49,304 bases of DNA, taken from the NCBI GenBank assembly GCA_017517135.1, contig JAFXAK010000039.1, positions 1-49,304 of the forward strand, written 5' to 3'. A program made the position numbers and the translations under genes. The stretch is from Clostridia bacterium (lineage in GTDB: Bacteria; Bacillota; Clostridia; Oscillospirales; Acutalibacteraceae). Below the pieces are notes generated by a model. The model made no database searches. It had not been told where the DNA came from and was given only the letters and a program-made list of their open reading frames with translations. Shown piece by piece: positions 7,819 through 17,163 of this stretch (position 1 is the stretch's first letter; the number at the start of each line of letters is the position of its first letter).

Positions 7819-9594
7819 GTGTTGGGAAGTGAAAATTCCCGCAGGGAAGGACAAAAGAGTGTAAAGGTCATAAAAAGGCTTCTGCCGTATTATAAGCCCT
7901 ACCGCAAAACGCTTGTTCTTGACCTTATGTGTGCGGCACTTACAACTCTTTGCGAGCTTGTGCTGCCGCTTATTGTAAGACGAATAACAAATGCCGCCAC
8001 AGAGGGCACCGAGCCGCTTACAACAAGGCTTATTCTCACAATGGGTATAATGTACATATTCTTAAGAATTGTTGATACTCTGGCTTCATACTATATGGCA
8101 ACAGTAGGTCATATTATGGGCACAAAGATTGAAACGGATTTGAGACTTGATTTGTTTTCACATCTGCAGAAGCTCTCTTTTTCGTATTTCAACGATACAA
8201 AGGTCGGAGTGCTGATGTCGAGAATAACAAGCGACCTGTTTGATGTCACGGAGTTTGCACACCACTGTCCCGAGGAATTTTTCATAGCGGGTGTCAAGAT
8301 TATCGGTTCGTTTGCTATTCTCTGTACGGTGAATATACCTCTCACGCTCATTATTTTCGCTCTTCTGCCGCCTATGGTATTTATTATGTTCCGTCTCAAC
8401 AGAAGAATGAAGGACGGGCACAGAGAATCAAGAAAAAAAGCGGGCGAGCTTAATGCCGATATTGAGGACTCCTTGCTCGGTATTCATGTTGTCAAATCCT
8501 TTGCTGCCGAGAAAAGGGAGATAGACCGCTTCCAGAAAGGGAACAAGGCATTCTACAAGGTCAAGGCACAGGTATATAAGTATATGGGCTCGTTCCACAG
8601 TATGTCAAGATTGTGTGACGGTCTTATGTACATAGTCACCGTTATGGTCGGTGCATTCTTTATCAAGGGAGACCACATAAATGCGGCAGACCTTGTTGCT
8701 TATCTTCTGTATGTAAGCACGCTTTTTGCCTCTGTGCGTACCATTCTGCAGTTTGCAGAGCAGTTCTACAGAGGAATTACGGGTGTTGAACGCTTCTGCG
8801 AGATTGTTGACACCGAGCCCGATATCAAAGATACAAAGGGTGCACAGGATATAGGAGAGGTCCGCGGAGAAATCCGTTTTGAGAATGTAAGCTTTTCCTA
8901 TGAAGAAAAAGGAAAAACCGTTCTCAGTAATTTCAATCTGCACATAAAAAAAGGCGAAAACCTTGCGATAGTAGGCCCGTCGGGTGCGGGAAAAACAACG
9001 CTTTGTGCATTGATTCCCCGTTTTTACGAGCCTCAGACCGGTAAAATTTTAATTGACGGCAAGGATATTTCCGCGGTAACAATGAGCTCTCTGAGAAAGA
9101 GCATAGGCATAGTTGAGCAGGATGTTTATCTGTTCTCGGGCACGATAAGAGAAAATATTGCCTATTCAAAGCCCGATGCAAGCGACGAGGAGATAGAAAA
9201 CGCCGCCCGCCTTGCAGGTGCATATGAATTTATAAACGAATTTCCCGACAAAATGAACACCTATGTGGGTGAACGCGGAGTAAAGCTTTCGGGCGGACAG
9301 AAGCAGAGAATTTCCATTGCGAGAGTATTCCTTAAAAATCCCCCCGTGCTTATTCTCGATGAGGCAACAAGTGCGCTCGATAACGAAAGCGAGAGACTTG
9401 TAAGAGAATCCCTTGCAAGACTTGCCGAGGGCAGAACAACGCTTACTATAGCTCACCGTCTGACAACCATAAAGAATGCGGACAGAATTATTGTTCTGAC
9501 TGATGAAGGTATCACAGAAGAGGGCAGCCATACCGAGCTTATTGCAAAAGACGGTATGTATGCACAGATGTATAAATTATATTCTACGGATTAA
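7819..9594 (+). CDS. ABC exporter, fused membrane and ATPase domains
   Basis: Half-size ABC exporter (591 aa) of the MsbA/LmrA type, probably a homodimer in the inner membrane. Residues about 15-310 form a six-helix type-1 exporter domain; the cytoplasmic coupling region includes FSYFNDTKVGVLMSRITSD. The ATPase domain has Walker A GPSGAGKTT, Q-loop IVEQDVYLFSGTIRENIAY, signature LSGGQKQRISIARVF, Walker B VLILDEATSALD and the H-loop IAHRLTT. GTG at 7819 is preferred because GAGGGG is 8 nt upstream; GTG at 7813 is also possible but too close to that site. MscS follows after 22 bp with its own AAGGAG site. Substrate unknown. Confidence 0.93.
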   Translation: MLGSENSRREGQKSVKVIKRLLPYYKPYRKTLVLDLMCAALTTLCELVLPLIVRRITNAATEGTEPLTTRLILTMGIMYIFLRIVDTLASYYMATVGHIMGTKIETDLRLDLFSHLQKLSFSYFNDTKVGVLMSRITSDLFDVTEFAHHCPEEFFIAGVKIIGSFAILCTVNIPLTLIIFALLPPMVFIMFRLNRRMKDGHRESRKKAGELNADIEDSLLGIHVVKSFAAEKREIDRFQKGNKAFYKVKAQVYKYMGSFHSMSRLCDGLMYIVTVMVGAFFIKGDHINAADLVAYLLYVSTLFASVRTILQFAEQFYRGITGVERFCEIVDTEPDIKDTKGAQDIGEVRGEIRFENVSFSYEEKGKTVLSNFNLHIKKGENLAIVGPSGAGKTTLCALIPRFYEPQTGKILIDGKDISAVTMSSLRKSIGIVEQDVYLFSGTIRENIAYSKPDASDEEIENAARLAGAYEFINEFPDKMNTYVGERGVKLSGGQKQRISIARVFLKNPPVLILDEATSALDNESERLVRESLARLAEGRTTLTIAHRLTTIKNADRIIVLTDEGITEEGSHTELIAKDGMYAQMYKLYSTD

Positions 9595-9616
9595 TTTTTA
9601 AGAAGGAGAAAGAAAA

Positions 9617-10513
9617 ATGGAAGAAACCACAACATTATTATCCGAGGAGCTTTCGGAAAGCCTTTCCGAGCTTGCAGACATTCCCACAAACACCGAGGAG
9701 ATAAGCGAATATCTGCAGAATCTCATTATGCTTGTTCAGGAATTTGCAGTTACATACGGTGTAAAGCTGCTCATTGCCGCAGTGCTTCTTATTGTAGGCT
9801 TCAAGCTCATAAATGTTTTTGCTAAAAAGCTCTCAAAATCAAAGGCTATGTCAAAGGTTGACCTTTCAACACAGGGCTTTGTGAATAACATTTTTTCAAT
9901 AGGACTTAAGGTAGTTCTCGGTATAACGGCCCTCGGTATTGTAGGAGTTCCGATGACCTCCATCATCGCAGTAGTAGGCTCCTGCGGTCTGGCAATCGGC
10001 CTTGCTCTGCAGGGAAGCTTATCGAATATTGCGGGCGGCTTTATAATCTTATTCCTCAAGCCCTTTGTTGTCGGCGATTTTATTATATCGGGCGAAATCA
10101 CGGGTACTGTTGAGGCAATAGGTATATTCCACACAAAAATTATTACCGTAGACAATAAGCGTATAGTTGTACCGAACTCAACAATATCAAATGCTACCCT
10201 CACAAATGCCTCTGCGCTGAAGGAGAGAAGAGTTGACCTTACCTTTACCGCTTCATATTCCAATGATGTTGACACAGTTGAAAATGTGCTTAAAGAGGTC
10301 TGCAGAAAGCACGAGCTTGTTTTCTCCGAGCCCGAGCCCTTTGTCCGTCTTTCCGCTCACAAGGATTTTGCACTTGAATACACCGTAAGAGTATGGTGTA
10401 AGGGGGACGATTACTGGACGGTTTATTTCGATTTGCTTAAAGATGTGAAAAAAGCATTTGACGAAAATTCAATATCAATTCCTTATCCGCGAATTGATAT
10501 TAAGAATAAGTGA
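9617..10513 (+). CDS. MscS-family small-conductance mechanosensitive channel
   Basis: Tension-gated channel protecting against osmotic downshock. The 298-aa protein has an acidic N-terminus, then hydrophobic segments at about 44-65, 90-112 and the pore-lining TM3 around 118-145 (SCGLAIGLALQGSLSNIAGG, rich in G/A as expected). This is followed by the beta domain (PFVVGDFIISGEITGTVEAIGIFHTKI and VVPNSTISNATL) and the alpha/beta cytoplasmic end. The length matches E. coli MscS. It follows the ABC exporter with a short gap and is ended by a strong terminator. Confidence 0.95.
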   Translation: MEETTTLLSEELSESLSELADIPTNTEEISEYLQNLIMLVQEFAVTYGVKLLIAAVLLIVGFKLINVFAKKLSKSKAMSKVDLSTQGFVNNIFSIGLKVVLGITALGIVGVPMTSIIAVVGSCGLAIGLALQGSLSNIAGGFIILFLKPFVVGDFIISGEITGTVEAIGIFHTKIITVDNKRIVVPNSTISNATLTNASALKERRVDLTFTASYSNDVDTVENVLKEVCRKHELVFSEPEPFVRLSAHKDFALEYTVRVWCKGDDYWTVYFDLLKDVKKAFDENSISIPYPRIDIKNK

Positions 10514-10531
10514 TTCAGACAATAATAATTT

Positions 10532-10569
10532 AAACAAAGACAGTCTGTTTTTGCAGGCTGTCTTTGTTT
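10532..10569 (+). terminator. Rho-independent terminator after MscS gene
   Basis: Twelve-bp perfect arms (10532-10543 and 10558-10569) with a T-containing 3' arm, 18 bp after the mscS stop. Confidence 0.75.
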
Positions 10570-10627
10570 AATATTGTGAGTAAAATATTAACATATTATT
10601 AATATATATTTATTTGAGAAAAAAATA

Positions 10628-10685
10628 TTGACACTTTGTCATTTTTTTGATATCCTTAGCATTGCAAAGAACTGACAAAATGTCA
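10628..10685 (+). promoter_or_regulatory. TetR-regulated promoter with two palindromic operators
   Basis: The -35 TTGACA (10628-10633) and -10 TATCCT (10651-10656) have a 17-bp spacer. A 13-bp palindrome TGACA-CTT-TGTCA (10629-10641) overlaps the -35, and a second, TGACA-AAA-TGTCA (10673-10685), lies just downstream of the expected start point. Centres are 44 bp apart. Placement immediately before a TetR gene suggests autorepression. Confidence 0.8.
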
Positions 10686-10720
10686 TTCTTGTTATTAACA
10701 GGCTTTTCGGAGGACTTTTA

Positions 10721-11320
10721 ATGTCTGAAATATCGAATAAAAAAACGGAAAAAAGAATGAAAATTCTTGAATCTGCATTCTCTCTTTTCCTTGAAAAATC
10801 CGTTGCCGCAACGGCAATAGACGATATCGTCAAGGCATCGGGAATTGCCAGAGGAACATTTTATCTGTATTTCAAGGATAAAAGTGATTTGCTTGAGCAG
10901 ATGATTATGTATAAGAGTATGGAATCAATAAAAAGGCTTCTTGCCGGAACAACTCAGAAAATACAGGAGGAAAATCTTTCCTTTTGCGAGATTTGCGAGC
11001 TGTTTATTGATAACTATATTGATTACCTTGTGATGAATAAGGATATACTTGCAGTGCTGCAGAAAAATGTTTCATCCTGGCTGAAGGCACTTCCCAATCT
11101 TGATGACGAGGAAATTGCTCTGTACTATATCAGAATTCTTGACAGATTTCTTGAGTTCGGCTACAGCAAGGAAAATGCACAAAAGGTTATGTATATAGTG
11201 ATAGATTTGGTAGGCTCTGCCTGTTGTGATGCTGTTTTGTACTCCAAGCCCTTTTCGATTGACGATATAAGGGAAACTGTTAAGGCGGCAGCATTGAATG
11301 TTATAAAATACGGTAAATGA
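10721..11320 (+). CDS. TetR/AcrR-family transcriptional repressor
   Basis: Ligand-responsive repressor, 199 aa. The N-terminal DNA-binding domain (about 10-55) shows the TetR pattern AFSLFLEKSVAATAIDDI, VKASGIARGTFYLYFKDKSDLL. The helical C-terminal domain is divergent, as usual, and would bind an effector not predictable from sequence. Two matching palindromes flank its own promoter, so autoregulation is likely. The surface protein gene begins 13 bp downstream and the MacB-like transporter after that, so these are its likely targets. GGAGGA precedes the ATG. Confidence 0.93.
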   Translation: MSEISNKKTEKRMKILESAFSLFLEKSVAATAIDDIVKASGIARGTFYLYFKDKSDLLEQMIMYKSMESIKRLLAGTTQKIQEENLSFCEICELFIDNYIDYLVMNKDILAVLQKNVSSWLKALPNLDDEEIALYYIRILDRFLEFGYSKENAQKVMYIVIDLVGSACCDAVLYSKPFSIDDIRETVKAAALNVIKYGK

Positions 11321-11333
11321 GGTGTATATAAGC

Positions 11334-14321
11334 GTGAAAAAAATAATCAGTATTTTGTTGGCACTTATTGTGTGTCTTTGTCCGCTGTTATCTTTGGGTG
11401 CGGCGGCAGTAAGCTTTCCCGAGGGTGTGTCGCGTGCAGATGTGCAGACGGTTTTACCCAAGGTAGAAAAGCTTGCCGATTCTCTTATGAGCTCGGAAAA
11501 AATGGATATAAAAAAGCTGATTTATGATATGCTGTTCACCGATGCTACCGTGAACTCAATCATAGAAGCATTATATGTTTCCGAGGAAACACAGGAAACT
11601 GCCCAGACGCTTTCAAGTCTCGGAGTGGATTTTTCTCCTGCAAATGTTGCAAAGGGACTTGAAGGCTATCCCGAAATTGCGGCAGCTCTCTCCTCGTGTG
11701 CAACATGGGATGAGGCAAAGTCGGTAATCGGTACCTTCAAGTGGAATATCGCAACCCCCGAGCAGTTCGGTGAGGCTCTGAGCGGTGTATTTTATCCGTT
11801 CAATGATCTTTTATTCACTCTTTTATGTGCAGGTAAATATTCCGTAAATGTTCTGCTTTCAATAAAGGGTGAAAACGGCTACTCAAATTCAATTATTCCT
11901 CTTCTCAAAACGGTGGGCTGTCCCACGATTATGACACAGGAGGCTTTCACGGCAGCTGCAAGTGAGGACAAGAGCAGTATGATAAAGAATCTTGTTAAAA
12001 TGATTTTCTCTGCTGTAGACAATATGCTCGCTTCCCCCGTAAGAGGCATATGCCAATATCTTCCCGCAATAGCATATCTTCTTCATTCCGAAGCACTTAC
12101 CGAAGCGATAACCTCGCTTATTTCTCCTCTTTCAATAAGAGTAGGTATTATTTCCTTCACGGGACTTGATTCAATGATGGAAAATCTTTCGCTTATGGAG
12201 AATTCTCAGGGACTTACCTCTATGTTTGAGGATATGGATATGTCCGCTGTGTTAGGTGAGGATGTAAAGCTCGATTTCCCCGAAATTGACCTGAAAGAAC
12301 TCTCTCAGTGCGGAAGTGTCGGCTCGGACGGTATATTCAAGGCTGATGAGGAGCTTGCCTTCATATGGATTTTAGAGTTTTTTGTTGAGCTGATGAGGCT
12401 CAATTCCTCTGAAATGCTCTCTCTGCTTGCGGGCGAAATGCCGTCAGCAGGGAATATGAGTGCAATGCTTGATACCTTCCTTAAAAAGGACACCGCTTCA
12501 CTTGTAAAGCTTGTTTTTGATATTTTCACACTTGAAAGTCAGGAAACAATCAATAATTATCAGTGGACTTATCCGGCAGTAACGCCCGTTGAAGTCACAT
12601 ATACCGCTAATCTCACAAAGGAAGACTACGCCAAGATGCTCGAAGAGGTTGATGAGGTCATCAATCAGTTCGCATATGAATTCGGCGGCGGTGTGACCTT
12701 GTCTCAGCTTCTCAGAACAGAGCTTTATTCAAACACACTCGTTTCCACTCTTGTAAAAACAGTATATTCTCTGCTTGCAGACGAATCAATGGCGGGTATA
12801 CTCTCAATGCTGGGTGTTGATGCAACTCCCGCAGGTGTTGCAGATGCAATCAAATCACAGTATCCCGCAGCAGCCGAAAAGCTCAGAGGGCTTTCATCTT
12901 GGGAAAAGCTCAACGAAAAGACCTTTACATGGGGCTTCTCAAACGGCAGTAAATCAGGTTTTACAAGCGTGCTGACAGCCGTGCTTCGTCCCTTTTTCCC
13001 GATGCTGAAGCTCCTTCTTGCAGGCGGCTCAATGAACATCCTTGATGTTATAGATATATACGGCTCAAACGGCTATAACACCGCTGTTATTCCTCTTTTA
13101 GAGGCTTTAGGCTGTGACAGCTCTTTGATAAAGTCTTATTCGCAGTATGCCGCAACAGCCGGCACGGACAGCGTATTTACGGATATTTTAACCCCCATAA
13201 CCGCTTTGCTTGACAGACTTATTGAAAAGCCCATAAGCACAATAGTTGAGATTCTTCCTGATATTATGTATTTTGCCGATAACGGCGGCATTAATACCTG
13301 TGTTGACAATCTTCTCTTCCCGATAAAGGTATTGCTCGAAAAGCTCGGTATGAGTGAGCTTCTCTCTGCCTCGGGACTTAACACTCAGCAGCTTGATATA
13401 AAAAGTCTTTTGTCCTCTGTTGATATGGGAGACTTAGGAATTTCACTCGAAAATGTTGATTTAAGTCAGTTTAAAAATATGGGTGTCGGTGTTACAAGAA
13501 CAAGTAAGGCTACCTATAACGGCAGCTTTTCACAGTACACCTATGTTGAAAGCGACGGCACAGCTGTATTCGTGTCTCTTCTCAGGGCTCTTTTAGGCTC
13601 AATGGATCCGAATGCAATGTCCTCCTTTATGAGCGGCGATATGATGAATGAAAATCCTATGTTCGCCACCTATGCTCAGAATATAACCGAACAGCTCTCG
13701 GCTATGACGACCGATGAAACCATTGAATGGTTCTATGAGCTGCTCTTTGCCGAAACTCCCACAACTGAGCTTCCCGATCCCAATGAAGAGGAATTCATCC
13801 CCACAATAATCTATACTCCCGATAAAGAGATAGACACTTCAACCGTTATTGTTATCATTGCGGTGCTTGTGGTTGTGCTGATTGTGGGTATTATCGTACT
13901 CATATCAAAGCTTGATATGAGTGAAATGAAGCAGAAGAAAAAGCGTAAAAAAGAGCTTAAAGCTCAAAAGAAGCTTGAAGACAAGAAAGAAAAAGAGCTT
14001 CTCAATCCCGCAAAGGCAAGAAAAGCGGCCGCGAAGAAGGCTAAGGCAGAAAACAAAAAGGCTGAGGAAGAAAAGCAGAAGAAGACAGAGCCTAAAAAGT
14101 CTGTCACAAATACTGCAAAATATCCCGAGGAAATTCCCGAAAAGCCTCTGACTGCCGAAGAGTACGCTAAACAGATAGAAAAGAATAAAAAGCTTTCCGA
14201 AAAAGAAAACAAGAAGCTTCAGCTTCGTACCGAAAAAGCGGCAAACAAAGCAATAAAGGCGGCAAAGAAAGCCGATAAATATTATTCCAAGGCAATTAAA
14301 GATGCCGAGAAAAAGAAATAA
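11334..14321 (+). CDS. Surface protein with duplicated extracellular domain, one C-terminal TM helix and basic cytoplasmic tail
   Basis: I know no family name for this 995-aa protein. A signal peptide (KKIISILLALIVCLCPLLSLGAAA) is followed by two homologous units of about 350 residues: unit A near nt 11470-12440 and unit B near 12645-13600. Matching landmarks are NGYSNSIIPLLKTVGC in A and NGYNTAVIPLLEALGC in B, each followed by a helical block with a P-x-x-x-I/V-x-x-x-LP pattern. The extracellular part of the 610-aa protein at 148-1980 carries a third, divergent copy. A single membrane helix lies at about residues 835-858, then a long K/A/E-rich tail (coiled coil likely) in the cytoplasm. GTG at 11334 is preferred over GTG 11322 because GAGGTG sits 9 nt upstream. 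It lies between tetR (13 bp) and the ABC transporter gene (15 bp), suggesting joint function at the membrane. Confidence 0.85.
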   Translation: MKKIISILLALIVCLCPLLSLGAAAVSFPEGVSRADVQTVLPKVEKLADSLMSSEKMDIKKLIYDMLFTDATVNSIIEALYVSEETQETAQTLSSLGVDFSPANVAKGLEGYPEIAAALSSCATWDEAKSVIGTFKWNIATPEQFGEALSGVFYPFNDLLFTLLCAGKYSVNVLLSIKGENGYSNSIIPLLKTVGCPTIMTQEAFTAAASEDKSSMIKNLVKMIFSAVDNMLASPVRGICQYLPAIAYLLHSEALTEAITSLISPLSIRVGIISFTGLDSMMENLSLMENSQGLTSMFEDMDMSAVLGEDVKLDFPEIDLKELSQCGSVGSDGIFKADEELAFIWILEFFVELMRLNSSEMLSLLAGEMPSAGNMSAMLDTFLKKDTASLVKLVFDIFTLESQETINNYQWTYPAVTPVEVTYTANLTKEDYAKMLEEVDEVINQFAYEFGGGVTLSQLLRTELYSNTLVSTLVKTVYSLLADESMAGILSMLGVDATPAGVADAIKSQYPAAAEKLRGLSSWEKLNEKTFTWGFSNGSKSGFTSVLTAVLRPFFPMLKLLLAGGSMNILDVIDIYGSNGYNTAVIPLLEALGCDSSLIKSYSQYAATAGTDSVFTDILTPITALLDRLIEKPISTIVEILPDIMYFADNGGINTCVDNLLFPIKVLLEKLGMSELLSASGLNTQQLDIKSLLSSVDMGDLGISLENVDLSQFKNMGVGVTRTSKATYNGSFSQYTYVESDGTAVFVSLLRALLGSMDPNAMSSFMSGDMMNENPMFATYAQNITEQLSAMTTDETIEWFYELLFAETPTTELPDPNEEEFIPTIIYTPDKEIDTSTVIVIIAVLVVVLIVGIIVLISKLDMSEMKQKKKRKKELKAQKKLEDKKEKELLNPAKARKAAAKKAKAENKKAEEEKQKKTEPKKSVTNTAKYPEEIPEKPLTAEEYAKQIEKNKKLSEKENKKLQLRTEKAANKAIKAAKKADKYYSKAIKDAEKKK

Positions 14322-14336
14322 AGAGGGAGGAACAGT

Positions 14337-17108
14337 ATGCTTATATTAAAAGATATCGTAAAAGATTATGCTGCAGGCGATTTAGGTGTCAGAGCGCTCA
14401 AGGGTGTCAATATCAATTTCAGAGAAAATGAATTTGTGTCAATTTTAGGACCTTCCGGCTGCGGTAAAACAACAATGCTTAACATCATAGGCGGACTTGA
14501 CAGATACACAAGCGGCGACCTTATTATCAACGGAAAATCAACTCAGGATTTCACGGACGGTGACTGGGATACCTACCGTAACCACTCCATAGGCTTTGTA
14601 TTCCAGAACTATAATCTTATTCCTCATCAGACAGTTCTTGCAAATGTTGAGTTAGCTCTCACCCTTTCGGGTGTATCAAAAAAGGAACGCCGCAAGAGAG
14701 CTATAGAGGCTCTCGAAAAGGTGGGACTGGGTGAACAGATAAACAAGAGGCCCTCACAGATGTCGGGCGGTCAGATGCAGAGAGTTGCCATTGCAAGAGC
14801 TATCATAAACAATCCCGATATTCTTCTTGCCGACGAGCCTACAGGTGCGCTTGACAGCGAAACAAGTGTACAGATTATGGAAATACTCAGAGAGATTGCC
14901 AAGGATAAGCTCATCATTATGGTAACCCATAACCCCGAGCTTGCCGAGACCTATTCAACAAGAATAATAAGTGTCCTTGACGGTAAAATTGTGAGTGACA
15001 CCGATCCCTTTGAGCCTCAGAAGGAAGATTTTGAGGCTGAAAAGGAAAAGGCAGAAATTGAAAAAGCAAAGGGCAAGAAGCCCTCAATGTCCACCTCAAC
15101 AGCATTCTCTTTAAGTCTTCGTAACCTCACAACAAAAAAGGGCAGAACCTTCCTTACCGCATTCGCGGGCAGTATCGGTATTATCGGTATCGCACTCGTA
15201 CTTGCACTTTCAACAGGTATCGAAAACTATATAGATAAGCTGCAGAACGACCTGCTTTTAGCATATCCCGTGAGCGTTGAAAGAGAAGCAATAGACCTTA
15301 ACAATGTTATGGGTGCTATGATGAATATGTCCTCATCGGTGCTTGAGCTTGACCATGACCTTGATAAAATTTATGTAAACAACACGATGACGGAAATGAT
15401 GAATACATTTATTTCTCAGGCAGAGTCAAACAACCTCAAGAGCTTCCGTCAGTATATCGAGGATAACCGTGCCGACTTTGATGCTCTTTGCAACGATATT
15501 CAGTATAAATACGAAACACAGCTCAATATATACAGAGTTGATGCCCGGGACGGTGTTGTTCAGGTAAACCCCAACAATATGATGAACACGCTTATGGCAG
15601 GCTCATCCTCCTCAACCATGACCTCGTCAATGACAGAATCAATGTCAAATATGTTCAGCTCATCTATGACTAACAGCTGGGTAGAGCTTATAGGTGACAA
15701 CAAGCTGCTCGAAATGCAGTATGATATTGTTTACGGCAGACTTCCCGAAAACAAGAACGAGGTAGTTCTTATTGTTGATAAGCACAACGAGGTAAACGAG
15801 CTTGTGCAGTATGCTCTCGGTCTTAAAAATCAGGATAACTTTATGTCCGATATGATGGGAATGATCTCAGGCGATGAGCTTTCCACCACAGTTATAGAGG
15901 AATACACATATGACGATATTATCAATATGCAGTTCCGTCTTGTTTTTGACTATCAGTATTTCGCATTGGATCCTGAAACAGGACTGTGGACAGACCAGAG
16001 AGAAAATGCCATATATGAAAAACAGCTTGTTGAAAACGGCGAGCTTCTCACTATAGTAGGCATTATCCGTCCCGACGAAAACAACGCCATTGCAATAGGC
16101 ACAGGCTGTATCGGCTACACAACAGAGCTTATGGACTATGCTCTGCAGAAAACACAGAGCAGCGATATTGTTATTCAGCAGCTTGCCGATAAAACAAAGG
16201 ATGTTATCACAGGTCTTACCTTCAACACTCTTACCGTAAATGATTTCAGTCTTGCCGATATCGATATGGGACTTATTGATTTCACATACCTTGATCTTGC
16301 TCCCTTTATGAGTATGATGGAGGATATCGATATCACACAGATAGATATACTCAATTTCAACATAACCGACCTTATGGATTTTTCGGATATGTCCGAGCTT
16401 CAGAAGAAGCTTGTTGAGGGCTATCTCTCCGATGAACAGGTACTCGCCTTCAAGCAGGCGTATGTTGACACACTGAATGCTCAGTGCTCTCTTGATAAGA
16501 CATTAAAGGCAATCGGCTACGCAACAGAAGACACACCCTCTTCAATTTATATTTACCCCCGCTCCTTTGAAGACAAGGAAGAACTCAACAATCTTGTTAA
16601 TTACTATAACGAACAAATGGAAGCTCAGGGGTATATCGGATATACAGTAACCGTTACCGATATTATGGGTATGATAATGTCTATGATGACAAGTATTCTC
16701 AATATCGTTACCTATGTTCTTGTTGCTTTCGTTGCCATTTCTCTTGTTGTTTCTTCAATAATGATAGGTATTATCACATATATCTCAGTTCTTGAAAGAA
16801 CAAAGGAAATCGGTATTCTCAGAAGTATCGGTGCTTCAAAGAAGGATATTTCGAGCGTATTCAATGCGGAAACCGTCACAATCGGTCTCGGTGCAGGTGT
16901 TATCGGTATTCTGTCAACGCTTTTGCTTGAAATCCCTATCAATTTCCTTTTGGAATACTTCACTCATTCGGGTGCAGAAGCTCAGCTTCCTGTTGTTGCC
17001 GCAATTATTCTTGTCGGTATAAGCGTACTGCTCACATTTGTTGCAGGTCTTATTCCCTCATCCTTTGCAGCTAAGAAGGATCCCGTTGAAGCTCTCAGAA
17101 CAGACTGA
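14337..17108 (+). CDS. MacB-like ABC transporter, ATPase fused to FtsX-type permease
   Basis: Single 923-aa chain with an N-terminal ATPase (about 1-225: Walker A GPSGCGKTT, Q-loop FVFQNYNLIPHQT, signature MSGGQMQRVAIARAI, Walker B ILLADEPTGALD, H-loop MVTHN), a charged linker, a first membrane helix near 274-295, a very large extracellular domain (about 300-775), and three C-terminal helices with the FtsX motif ERTKEIGILRSIGASKKDI. This is the MacB/type-VII topology, where ATP hydrolysis moves the outer domain mechanically instead of passing substrate through a pore. The outer domain is methionine- and aspartate-rich and larger than usual. Last gene of the tetR operon, followed by a terminator. 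Possible roles include peptide or antibiotic export, lipoprotein handling or work on the neighbouring surface protein; none is proven. Confidence 0.92.
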   Translation: MLILKDIVKDYAAGDLGVRALKGVNINFRENEFVSILGPSGCGKTTMLNIIGGLDRYTSGDLIINGKSTQDFTDGDWDTYRNHSIGFVFQNYNLIPHQTVLANVELALTLSGVSKKERRKRAIEALEKVGLGEQINKRPSQMSGGQMQRVAIARAIINNPDILLADEPTGALDSETSVQIMEILREIAKDKLIIMVTHNPELAETYSTRIISVLDGKIVSDTDPFEPQKEDFEAEKEKAEIEKAKGKKPSMSTSTAFSLSLRNLTTKKGRTFLTAFAGSIGIIGIALVLALSTGIENYIDKLQNDLLLAYPVSVEREAIDLNNVMGAMMNMSSSVLELDHDLDKIYVNNTMTEMMNTFISQAESNNLKSFRQYIEDNRADFDALCNDIQYKYETQLNIYRVDARDGVVQVNPNNMMNTLMAGSSSSTMTSSMTESMSNMFSSSMTNSWVELIGDNKLLEMQYDIVYGRLPENKNEVVLIVDKHNEVNELVQYALGLKNQDNFMSDMMGMISGDELSTTVIEEYTYDDIINMQFRLVFDYQYFALDPETGLWTDQRENAIYEKQLVENGELLTIVGIIRPDENNAIAIGTGCIGYTTELMDYALQKTQSSDIVIQQLADKTKDVITGLTFNTLTVNDFSLADIDMGLIDFTYLDLAPFMSMMEDIDITQIDILNFNITDLMDFSDMSELQKKLVEGYLSDEQVLAFKQAYVDTLNAQCSLDKTLKAIGYATEDTPSSIYIYPRSFEDKEELNNLVNYYNEQMEAQGYIGYTVTVTDIMGMIMSMMTSILNIVTYVLVAFVAISLVVSSIMIGIITYISVLERTKEIGILRSIGASKKDISSVFNAETVTIGLGAGVIGILSTLLLEIPINFLLEYFTHSGAEAQLPVVAAIILVGISVLLTFVAGLIPSSFAAKKDPVEALRTD

Positions 17109-17121
17109 TTAATAAATAATT

Positions 17122-17162
17122 AAAAGGCTTACCGCAGATAATATTTTTGCAGTAAGCCTTTT
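17122..17162. terminator. Bidirectional terminator between convergent genes
   Basis: AAAAGGCTTAC (17122-17132) pairs with GTAAGCCTTTT (17152-17162), with T-runs on both strands. It serves the MacB-like gene on plus and probably backs the opposing pseudouridine synthase gene. Confidence 0.8.
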
Positions 17163-17163
17163 T

